Shown: positions 48,001 to 59,405 of the stretch, piece by piece
Layout: the number at the start of each line of letters is the position of its first letter
How positions within the stretch are numbered: the first letter of the stretch is position 1
Assembly: GCA_018697195.1 (NCBI GenBank)
Contig: CM031858.1
Location: forward strand, 126,253,221-126,317,220
Origin: Certhia americana
Lineage: Eukaryota > Chordata > Aves > Passeriformes > Certhiidae
Reading direction: 5' to 3'
DNA length: 64,000 nucleotides
Notes under the pieces: generated by a model
What the model was told of the DNA's origin: nothing
The model's database searches: none
The model's input: only the letters and a program-made list of their open reading frames with translations
Made by a program: the position numbers and the translations under genes

Positions 48001-51000
48001 AATTCATAGATGTAATATTTTCTTAGATGACATCATAAAGAGAACTGTAGTGGAAGATTATTATCTGAGAAAAGTCTTTGGGTGCATTAAATTAGACAAT
48101 GAAAGATAACAGACTTTAAGCTTCCTTCACCTTCCTTTTCTGCCTTAGATCTGCTCATTAAAAATAAAATTGATTATACCACCCAGGAAAAGTGTTTATT
48201 GATGACTAATATATAAAATTCATGTCAGAAGTTATATTTTTAAGATATCTGCATTTTGTTTCTTTTCTTCTTCTTAAAAAAAGAGAGTTTGAGAAATTTA
48301 TTTCAGTATTCAAAGAAAAACTCCTTGAGAACTATAGGGTGGGAAGGAGAGGAAGGCAAGATGTGTTATGGCACGTGAGATGTAGACATTATTAATTCTT
48401 TTACCACCAGCAACAATGACTGACAAAATTCATTCCAACATACTTTTTAAATAACATTTTAAACTGTTTCAATAATGTAAGATGCATTCTTGTAGAAAAG
48501 CAATAAGCTTAATGTGACCAGGTAATTTTTTACTGTTCATATGTTCCATTCATTTCTTCCCACCTCACTAAGCTGGTTACATTTAACCAGCCATATGCCA
48601 GATTCTGACTTTTTTCAAGCTGTAACACTGTGAAAGTGAATTTTAAACTCTCCTAACGGAAAACAGTAATACAGAAAAACAGGAGGATGCTGTGCCTACT
48701 CAAAGCTAGCCAGCATATTCAAGGTGTGGGGTTTTTTGCAATATTTTTTCATGAAGAGACCTACAATGATTCGCCAGACAGATTATATTTATGTTATTTT
48801 TAGCAAATGCTTTTCACTGCACTGAAGAATCAGAGTTCAAATTAACACAAAGAAAAAACAATAAAGGCTGTGCTTTCAGGGATCATTGATTTAAAATAAA
48901 TTAATCCTTATCCCATGAAATTTCCATTTAGTTTACTTTTTTACATTATACCACTGCTAATATATTTCCACATAAATTCCACATATTGTAATAGATTAAT
49001 GAAAGAAAGACCAATGGAAAAAAATATACATGTTTTTTTAGGTGCTGTACACAATACAACATGGAGAATTAGTAATATATGGCTAGGTTAAATACAGGAT
49101 AAAAACAGGGGAAAAAATACACATTAATGACAAGGAAAAGAGCTGAGCTTTTTAGTTACAATCTAATGTGGACTGAGGGAAAAAAAATTGAAGATGTTTT
49201 GCCAAATCAATGAAATAAGGAAAATTTGAACTGAATTATATGGTTGAGAGCCTTCAGGTAGAGGAAGAAAGAGAGCAGGAAAAGAAAAGATTGCTACATG
49301 AAGCAGTAAATTTAAAGGAAGACCACAGACCTCTGTAATCTCAGTCAGATCACAAATCTGATTTGGCTGCAAATTAACCCAGAGGAAAAATAGAGCTGGG
49401 CAACTGTGGAATTATCCTCAGTTCATATAAACTGGTGCAAAAATATTGACTCCAATGGATATTAACTACACGATGCTATTTGAATATAAGGCCTCTAGGG
49501 TCTTTTTATATGGTACAGATATTTTGTCTGCTGCTATGCTTAGCAATTATCCTAATTTTTTCCTTCCTGTCACTTTTGATTTGTTTTGTAATCTCCCACC
49601 ATTCTGCTGACCTCAACAATAGACATGGTATTATCTCAAGTGTGGTACTTTGAGACAACTGTAGAAGAAATACTAAAGAAATACTAAAAAAAAATCCATT
49701 GCTTTCACTTTCTTCAGGCTACACTTTATCTTCAGTTTTGCTGATACAAATCCAAAGCAAATGAAAAGGTATGTGGTCAGATTTTGACAGAAGGAGGAAA
49801 GTATATTAATAGAGCAATATAAAGCAAAGATTTCACTTCAGTAACTAAGGGTTTGTCAATATGAGGATTTGTGACTACTGCACAACTGAAAAGAGAATTA
49901 AATGGTGCACTAAGCTAAACATGGTTATACTGCAGATATAATATATATATATATATATCTGAGAGGTGAAAAAATGACAGGAAAATATAAATTTAGGGTA
50001 GAAAGATTGAGATAGACATTTCTTCTAATTTATTTTAATTGTTTTTCATTAGGAAAGTAACTATAGGTCAGTGTTTTAGATGAATGCTACCAAATTGTTC
50101 CTCTGACTGAAACATGAATGATCCATGAACACTAGGTATTATTTTTTTTTATGTAAGTCAAAGATACTCTTTTTTTATTTCTTTGAGCAGTTTAGATAGC
50201 TGGTCTCTAAATATGCATTTTAAGCAGGAACAAGGGTATTTTTTTAATTTATTACCAGTTTTTAAGACATTTCAGTCACTACTTTTTTTTTACTTTGTCA
50301 CTTTCCGTGTTTGTAGTATCTGGGATCAAGATGGCAGGCAGCTCAAAATATGAATTTCTTAGAGCTTTAAAAATATTTTCACACAATTTTTTAAAAGGCA
50401 GATTTATTGCTGAATGAACTGGAATTTCTACTTCTTTTCAACTCCATTATTGCCCCTGGCATCTTCTTGACTGTTATCTACCCTGCATGGCAAATACTAA
50501 GTCCCATCTCTCCAACACAGCAAAAATTTCCTCCCCCTTCCCCTGTTCCCTTTAGAAATATACCTGGATTCTTTGAAATGGTGATATACATTTATGTGGA
50601 TGATCATAAACTGCTGTCACTTTATCCCCATTACCTTGTGACTCAAAAGACTAGAGATCAGTGAAGTGGCTATAAAAATGAACCATCAGCAAAATGTTAT
50701 TTAAATTGCTTTCCCCAAATTAAATCATTGAAAGGTGATACAGAAGTAAACATAGGCGTGAAAAAAAACCAATTTCATTTTATATATGAATAATATATAA
50801 ATTACATATTCATAGAATAATCTATTCATGAGCTCAAACCTGCAGTCAGGATTTAATTGATCAACATGTGTTGATTTTCTTTTAATACTAATTTGAAAAT
50901 GTAATTGAAATTTGAAAATGTAACCCAAAACATTTTAACATACTCATATGCATAATTCTAAGACCTCTCAATGGAAAGTTAGTTTTTGTTAGTTTATGAG

Positions 51001-51601
51001 GTCATTTATACAATTTTGGTTATGTCAGGGCTTTTTCAAGGAATCTTGATTTCAGACCATTGCATGGCATATTACCCCACTTTGCCTGATTACGTGATTC
51101 CATCTGCATTCTGGATTTTATTAGCTGGTATCAAACACGTTAGAAAAAACAGTATGAAAATAAATATGTTTTGTCTCTGAGCCTTGTAATAGAGAAAATA
51201 GTCAGAGCCAGTAGCATCTCCCCTGGATTTTAGGAGAATGGTATTACCCTGCCTTTCTCCGAGAGATTGCTGGTTACCTTCTGTCAGTGAGCAACTGTCT
51301 CACTGCAAAGCAGGAGCACAATCTCTTTTGTCTGTGATCAAGGCAATTATTTCTTAGAAAGTGGAATTTCTTCACAATGACTATGTACAAGAGCAAACGC
51401 AGAAACCAAAGATGTAAGTAAATTATAGTTTTTTTTAATATTCTTACAGAGGAGGGAAAATAAATCTCCAGTTTCATAGAAAACCGTGTTTTACTTTAGC
51501 CTGCTTTGCTTGAATTATACCAGGAAAGCAGGAACAGTATTCCATGCCAATTATCCCACTGTTTCTCTGTATTAGGTGCATGAAAGAGCTTTAAAATGAA
51601 G
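45053..51601. other. Noncoding stretch, no gene seen
   Basis: Unique AT-rich DNA with an (AT)9 run at 49941-49958. A 15-base direct repeat (AATTTGAAAATGTAA) occurs at 50890-50904 and 50909-50923. No exon, RNA gene or further CR1 copy was recognised. Confidence 0.7.
49941..49958. repeat. (AT)9 microsatellite
   Basis: Nine uninterrupted AT units, with an imperfect lead-in from 49937. Confidence 0.88.
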
Positions 51602-51640
51602 AAAAAAAAAAAAAAAAAAAAACAAAAAAAAAAAAAAAAA
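51602..51640 (+). repeat. Interrupted poly-A run (21 A, C, 17 A)
   Basis: Thirty-nine bases of A with a single C at 51623. No recognisable retrocopy lies upstream and no flanking duplication is visible. Confidence 0.95.
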
Positions 51641-51916
51641 GCTCACTTGTTACTATGGAAACCCTCAGAAAGTGATTGCTTGATGGCATCAACAAAGAAA
51701 CAAAGATCAAATATAAGTTTCGTTCAGAAGAGCATCCTTTATTCAAGGCTTAATGAGTGACTAGCTGTAACCTTTGATTTGATGAGGCTGACATGCTTTC
51801 CCCTGGTGGACTTTTTGTGTGGTTTGCATTAAGAAGCTTGTGATAGCAGAACTTTAAGGGCAGTTATTTTATTTTCCTACATCACAACTTTAAGAATTAA
51901 CTAGTTTGCTGGGGAA

Positions 51917-51940
51917 GGGGGGGGGGGGGGGGGGGGGGGG
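51917..51940 (+). repeat. Poly-G run (24)
   Basis: Twenty-four uninterrupted G bases, preceded by GGGGAA and followed by TGGGAAG. It can form quadruplexes on the plus strand. The length is likely imprecise in the assembly. Confidence 0.95.
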
Positions 51941-54900
51941 TGGGAAGAGAAGCTTGCATGTGTCTCTGCTGTGCATTTACAACACTCCAGCCCTGAAAAT
52001 TCACTGGCTTCTAAACGCATGTCTTTTCAGTCAAGCACCTCTTTGACTTTTTAAATTGCTAGGGCATCAGATGGGGGAATTTCAGTATCAATATTGCCTC
52101 CTCTGGAAGCTTATGGAACAGGTGACTGAAAATGTGCTGTGGGTCAGGTCATGAAGAATTTTTTGCTCTAGGAAAATCTAGTAAAAGTCTGAGTTATGAA
52201 TGAAGAGCACGTCAGAAGCTGTGAAAAAAAGACATTCCCCTAAGCAAAATGCCATATACACACTGTGGTTTTAGGGAGAGGGCAGGAGGGGAGAAATATT
52301 AATTCAAAACCAGATAAGTTTGGACTTCATTTGGACAGGAGCATTGTTAGGGTTCAGAGAGATACATACAGCTAGATCACTGACCTCAGTTTCTGGTCCT
52401 TGTAGATTAATCAGTAAAGATGTCCTTCAGTTTGTCTTGCTCAAAAGAAATGGATGTGCTGAATGTAGAAAGTTTGGCAGGACAGATCTCTGAAAAATCT
52501 CTGCAACAGAAATCAATCATCTGCATCATATTTAACAAAATAAATTACCATAAATTTTGTTCCCATAGCAGCAATGAAAGAAAATTATTTATATACAGGC
52601 AAATTATAATTAATCCAGCTCTTTTTAACATATTAATTACTGTCACCATTATCATGTAAACCAGGAGCTCTTTCTATAACCAGCTGCATTCTTGCAATCT
52701 CTCCTGTCCAAGCCTGTTTATAGTGTACAACAAAAAATTTATGCTGGAGTAGATGAGTTGCAAGGGGGTTTTGTTGCAAGGATACAGTAATCCATTAAAA
52801 TGGCACAGGATGCTTCTAAGAATGCTTTTTTGAAGAGAACCTGGCTTTCACCCCTGCTGACCCCACGGAAAACCTGTGATTTGTCCAGAGGCAAAAATAA
52901 AACAATGAAACACAATCAGAATTCACACTGTAATTATGAGGGTGGATGTTGCAATGTTTTCTGTTTTAAAACTGTCTTTAATTTTAAGATAGAAATCTAG
53001 AAAATATCTCAATGTTACATACATATGATATAAATTACATGTATAGGCATATATATTATACATCAATAGGTACCAGTACTGTATACATGGATGCTTCATC
53101 AATACCTTAGCTAATGAGTAATTGCAAAAACCTTAAAAAACAAACAAAAAAATTGAGTAATTTTGGTAATGCTCCTGTTTATATAATTCAAAGGTTTTTT
53201 GAAGGATAGATTTCATCTAAGCAATTTTTATTCTGAAATTTAAGGGATTATGCTAGCAGCTGCATTAAACAGTAGGCAGGTACTACATTTTCTGTGCATT
53301 TAAGGTGCCCCTTAATAAGACATAAGAAAATATGTTGAGTATATAATTTCCAATATATGTGGGGTAAACCTTGGGATCTATATGTCCTCCCTACCTCTCA
53401 TTACTACACTTGAACTTGTGGCATAAAATGAAAGTGAACTTTGTGGCTTTTTCCCTATTCACTTAAATTCTGCTTCTGGATTTCATACACTCCTCAGAGC
53501 ATTATAACAATTGCTTTCCAACCCCCTTTTTAAATGTTTTTAAAAAGGTATAAATGCATTCTGTACTTAATTCAAAAGCATGTCAGATTAGAGAGGAGGA
53601 TAGAAAACATAGAGACATGATGGCATTTCTCTAATGCAAAATAGAAGTAATCTCCATATCCAATTTCTGTCTCAGGTACAAAACTGTTGCTAGAGGAATA
53701 CATGCAAAAAAATGTTTACCTATCTGTCTGTAAGAATGGAAAGGAGGATTCTTATACATATTTTCAGCTACAACTAAGTTCTAAGCTAACCTTAATGTTT
53801 TTCTTTCATTGTAACTTTGATTTAAATTGTAGTAAAGTGGCCCTTATATTAAATAGTTAGCATATTTTATTTATTCCATGAACATTTTAACTTATGAGAA
53901 TTAAAATTAACTATCACAACTAATTGTAAAACTTGCCTCACTAAATAAAGAAAATTCAGATTAAGGCTATATCTGTGTGTACCTACCTACTGACACATAG
54001 ACAGTCTCCATGCATACATTTCTATGCACAATCAGATGATAGGATGCTTGATCCTTCCAGATGCTTGATTCAGGATGTAATCTAGGTGATAGGCTGGTTT
54101 CTCATTCCATTACATGGATATAATGACTGAGTGAGGGGAAACCATTGCGACCAACTCAGTCTTGTTACTGGGCACTGGTAAATGTGTGGTGGTAGAACTT
54201 TTCTGAAATAAAAGGTTGGAATCTGCTTTGGGGCTGCTGGGGAGGATGGTCAGGAGTAGTATTGCAGTAGGCTGCAGTGCACATGTGTGTTTTCTGCATG
54301 GAGAGGCAGCCATCCACAGTCACACCTTCTGGAGATGCCATGCCTCCAGGCTTCCTCTCATAAAATGAGCAGCAGACATTCCATTTTTCACTACAATCTT
54401 TCTTGTATCCTTCACAGGAAGGCTATTACAGGAACCAAGGAAGGCTACTATGCCTGAAGATAATAATATTGGAAAAAACTTACTTACCTATAAATTCTCA
54501 TTATTCTTATTTATTGGTTTGTGTAGCTTGACTAGATAAATCACCACAACCTTGTGAAGAGCTCTGCATGAAAAGATGATCCATAATGTTTCTTTGATCT
54601 AATACCATAAATTTGACTCAGAAGAAGTGTAAGAGGAGAAAAAGAGAGCAGTGGCTAATGTGGCAGGCAGATGTGTTTTGGGGAAGGTGTGCAGCAGCAC
54701 CCAGGAGGAGATGGCAGAGTGCTGCAAGAGAGATGCCAGTGCTGCCAGAGTGCTGAACTGGGGATCAGAAAGGTCAAAAAGGATGGAAAAATTAAGGGGG
54801 GAAAATAGAACTTACCTTTTGCTTTCTTCAGTGTCTTGTTTTCAGCGTATCATGGGACCTCTCACACATCAGCAATGACAGTCAGAGCACAATGGTAGTT

Positions 54901-56923
54901 GAGACAAAGACCAGTTACTTTTGAGTATTGGGAACCATTGATAAAGTCAACAGCTATCGTAAGTGCAGCCATAGATAATGCCCCTTACCAAGGTGTTACC
55001 TTTCCAAGCTGAATTCCCTAAATTGTCCATGACAGTCTGAATAATCCTGTCAACAAATGTCCCTGAAATTGTGTTCCAAATGCAGTAATGACTTCTGCCA
55101 TGGCTTGATGACCAAGTAATGTCCACAGGTGCTACCTGTTGTATGTTTTTGAAGAATCTTTGTCTTGCTGAAAGAAGAATTTTGCGTATATTGATAAAGA
55201 TGAGAAATTCTGTGAAATTTCAGTTTGAAGGACTATTTTGTCCCATCCGAATTCTTTGATCTATTGCATTGCCCCAAATATTTTCTTTTATTGATAAGGT
55301 CCCTCTTGCAAATCTTTTTATCATGAATTTACTGTTCTTATCTTCTTTCTCCCCCCTTACAGATAGAATAATCACTTTCAGGCTTAAAGAACTGAGCTGG
55401 CATCTGTTGAGTCATGATATACTACAGTTTGATCAGCCCATGATTATTTCCATCTTCTTTTTGCCTCTTAGGGCAATTCAGAGTCCTCAGTACTGAGGCT
55501 GCGGCTGCTCAAAGAAAACAGCAGCCTTTAATACAGCTTGTGCTTGGAGGTAAAGTGACTGGAAAACCAAATCTCTTTGGGGAAAACAAGTGTAGTTACT
55601 GACTGACCCAGATACATATAAGAAAACTCTGCCTCTTTCCTTAAAACATCAGAGACCTAGACAACAAGGGAATATCTCTTTAGCATGGTATTGAGACAGC
55701 TTTCTTCATGTAAAGCTATCCTGGAATAGCCCCAGGATATTCCTGCTGCTGCATACCTTTTGAGGAAGTAGAGTTCAACACAATTAAGTGTATCAGTAAT
55801 AAGGCTGAGCAAAGAAGAAGCACATGATCTGCAGGAATACAAATAGCTTTGAATATTCACATCACACGGATAAAATCTTTATATAAATAAAAAATACAAT
55901 TGCAACTCAGTAAGTCAGGGGCTTCAGGGTTAGAATAATTCTTCTTGTAGCTTTGAAGAGACCTCATGGTGAGCTAAGAGGGTTGGCTTATTTGAAATTA
56001 TTCATGTTCATTATTCCCATGTTACTAAGCAGTAAAACCGAAGACATATGTCCCTGACTGAAGCATGTTGTGTAAATGAGCTGCAATTTTTTCTTTGACA
56101 CTTTTTCAAGTATCTGTGTAGACTTCTAAAGCAGACTTTTTTTTCTGCTTCTAGACAGCCCAAATAAATCAAAAATATTGAAAGAGAACTGTTTCAAAGT
56201 GCATCTTTTGAAAGATTAGTAGTCTGACCAAACTCAACATGCACAGCTTACATGATGCTTCAAACTGCTTGGCAGGAGTTCTGCCTCAGGAAGAACAGTA
56301 GAATTTTTGGCCCTGTAGAAGAAATGCTGAAAGTGTGGAGAAAACCTTTACAAATCAAAAGTTTACAATCTGTCTTGAAAAGGGGAAAGAGGCAATAAAC
56401 AATGCAGTTACAGATTCAGAAGTAACTTTAAAAGAATTGTCTGAGAGCAGAAGTCAGAACACCTGAAATGCAAGTGGAGAACATAACAAAGAAATTCAAG
56501 CAGCTACTTCAGTTTTATGGAGGAGGAATGGGGGCAGTAAAAAAGCCTAATAATACCTTTGACTTCATTAAAACATTGTGGTTTAAATTTTTGGAGGGGT
56601 TTCCTTCTTTTGCAATTTTCCTTCTTTCTTCTAATTTAGTAGAATAGTGGACAATATACAACAATACAACACAAAGGAAAAATTGGAAAGCTAGGGGCAT
56701 CTCATAGAAAGGTATCTGCTATTATTAAGGATCATAAAAAGATGAATATTAAAAATTATGAACATATGCAAATAATTTAATTTGGATTATGTGATTTGAA
56801 GTGCACTAGGGGAATTAGCAATGAATGTGCCACACCATTGAAAGTTTATGTTTGAAAGGTCATTGAAAACTAAGAAGGTATCAGAAATATAAGTGTACTA
56901 CTGCTTTTCATGTACACATAAAA
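51941..56923. other. Noncoding stretch, no gene seen
   Basis: Unique sequence. The block 54110-54880 is a little richer in GC and carries frames on both strands (54110-54313 minus, 54651-54878 plus), but no domain, splice context or repeat family is recognised. Confidence 0.65.
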
Positions 56924-56945
56924 TTCCAGCCTGCACAGGCTGGAA
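56924..56945. repeat. Perfect short palindrome, 10-bp arms
   Basis: TTCCAGCCTG (56924-56933) and its exact reverse complement CAGGCTGGAA (56936-56945) are separated by only two bases. It is unusually GC-rich for its surroundings. It could form a cruciform or simply be chance. Confidence 0.85.
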
Positions 56946-59173
56946 CCAAATGCTTCTTTGTTCATCAACAACACAAATCTCATTAGTGAAACAGCAGTTA
57001 CTGTGTCTTGGTTGATCTTCTATAAGGAATCAAATTTTAATATTTTTATGACTACACTCCAGTAGACCAGACATCTGGGAAAACAAATAAAAAGTTTTTA
57101 AAACTGAATTGTATTAAAGTAAAAATCATTAGGTTGAAGATAATAATAGTCCAAAATAAACTATATTGAAAGACAATTCTGGCTCTTAACTTGAGCAAAC
57201 AGAAGCCCGATTGTTAGAACCTAAATTTACATTACTACAGGCCTGATTTATAAGATAAATTTTCTGAGTGCAATCAGTCATAAAATACTAAAGGAATTTG
57301 CAATTTTTCCGCTCCATCCCTTAGATTTTGAATACAGATTGCTCATCTATTTTCTAAAGTCTCTTTTAAAGAAGCGTGCTTCTTTTAAAGAAGCACTATC
57401 AACCTGATTGCAAAGTACTTATTCAAATGATAGAGTTTGTATGCAAGTTGAAAAGAGCATTATTGCCATAAAATGTCTAAAACCTATAAAACTCTGGAAA
57501 TCTCAAAGGAACTACAGGCTTCCTCTATTAAGAATTGCCACCTACCTGTCTACTCAGAAAAAGAAGAAAAATCCCTGAGGTTTAGAACAGAGAATCTGTT
57601 CTCATAGAGGAAAATCTGCTGTTGCTTATTTTCATATAAAGTTCAGATTTTTTTTAAAAAACAAAAGATTTTCATGAATGTGTATGTGAGCAGTAAAATG
57701 TAAATTTAATCTTTTAAATTTAAAGAACAAATTTTTAAAGAATTTAAATTACAATTTAAGGATTTAAAGAGCAAATCTTTCTTTTTTTTTTTTTTTCATA
57801 GCTTTTAATAACAATTTTTTCAGATTACATTTAATTTACTTTCTCTATAGGATCAACACAGTAAAGAAAGCCTCCATCCAACCTCCAGTACAGGTCTTAA
57901 CATCAGACAAAACCTGTGTCTCTGCCTCTCTTCATAATGAAAATTACTGACAGGATGAAAATCCCAATCTTTCTGAGAGAGTCAACTTTTTTTCAATAAC
58001 TGACAGTTTTAGTACAAATTAAATATGAAAAATGGAAAAAACAAAGAACTTCATATTTCAGTGACATACCTCCAGCTTTGACCAGTCATAAGACCAAGCA
58101 CAGTATGTGTCTGGTGACACTTGCAGAAGGAAAAAAAAAAACCAACATAAAGCCTTAATAAATCTTTCAAGTACCTCAAAATATCCAAAATTAGATATAT
58201 CATTTGAAGTATATTAACTGGTTGTGAAGTATCAGCCAAGACCTAAATGATGCATAAAGTCCAATATTTTTTAGCAGCTATATCTTTGATATTCTTTTAA
58301 AGTAAAATCCAGATGCATTTCTGGAGGTTACTTTTGAAACATTCCCCCTCCTTCCTCCATGCACTTCCCCAAGGGGACAGAGATCTCAGATACATTAAAA
58401 TGACATAACAATGAAGACTGTGAGCACAAAAGACCAATATTTAGCCTCTAGCTCCTATCTAAGCATTCCTTATCACATTTTTACTTTTGAAAATTTATAT
58501 TTTTAGCCATAAATTTCTATTTTTCTCTGTTCCAGCTAATTTCTTCTTTTTAATTTTTTTGAATTATTAAGTTGTTAAACATTCTGAAAAATAGACTGCA
58601 TTGTCAGTTTGTGTCATAGATTATGGTTATAGATTTTTCTGTCCTGTCTGTAACTAAGATAGTTTCTCTTCCACATTGTCCTTTCCAGAAGACAGCAGCG
58701 ATCTCTAGAATCTATTTTAATTTCTCACAAAATAAAGTTTGCCAAGGGCTACTTTTCACAATAAATAAATAGAGAAATAAGGAATACATATTGTATTTTA
58801 AACCTTCTTTTGACCCTGGTGAGTTAGAAAATCATGCAAGTGTAATTCTTCAAATACAATTCCCATTGTTCTCCAAATTGCTGGTATCTGTCTTATTAAT
58901 AGTGTCTGAAGACAATTCAGTTGCTGATTGTGGTTTACCTCCAGGTCTGTCGTAAAGCTGGATCTAAGAGTGACCTTCTAGCCTTGTTTTACTGCTTGCA
59001 TTCAGTTATTATTTACTTAGGACTCACTGAAGGCTTAGCACAGCTATTTACAACACTTCGATTTTGCTATATTTTTATTGTGTAACTGCAGGGTAACATG
59101 CTATCAGCACAGAGCTGAGAACTCTCAAAAGTCATCAGTCTTGTCTATTAGTTTGAAAATGATCTTTCAATTT
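56946..59173. other. Noncoding AT-rich stretch, no gene seen
   Basis: Unique DNA with a 14-base direct repeat (TCTTTTAAAGAAGC) at 57362 and 57381. The second copy is part of an 8-bp-arm hairpin at 57378-57394. There is a T15 run at 57782-57796 and an 11-base A run near 58131. Confidence 0.7.
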
Positions 59174-59308
59174 TCACAGAATCATAGAATGGTTTGGGTT
59201 GGACAGAACCTTTAAGATCATCTGGTTCTGCTCCCCACCACCACAGGCAGACACACCTTCCACTAGACCAGGTTGCTCAAAGCACTATCCAATCTGGCCT
59301 TGAACCAT
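59174..59308 (-). mobile_element. CR1 LINE 3'-end fragment, minus orientation, best preserved
   Basis: Begins with TCACAGAATCATAGAATGG, the reverse complement of the CR1 tail. It runs through GGTTTGGGTTGGACAGAACC, TTTAAGATCATCTGG, CACACCTTCCACTAGACCAG and GTTGCTCAAAGC to CCTTGAACC, where the match stops. About 135 bases remain of a 5'-truncated insertion in minus orientation. Of the CR1 pieces in the window it is closest to the bird CR1 3' consensus as I know it, so it is probably the youngest. Confidence 0.97.
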
Positions 59309-59350
59309 CTTTCTTGAAGGGAAAATGTTCTTTTTAAACAAGCAGTCTAG

Positions 59351-59354
<4 letters not shown>

Positions 59355-59402
<48 letters not shown>
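59355..59402 (+). repeat. Poly-A run (48)
   Basis: Forty-eight uninterrupted A bases, 46 bases to the right of the CR1 fragment. CR1 does not end in poly-A, and this side is the truncated 5' side of the fragment, so the run is not its tail. No retrocopied gene is visible upstream. Confidence 0.97.
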
Positions 59403-59405
<3 letters not shown>

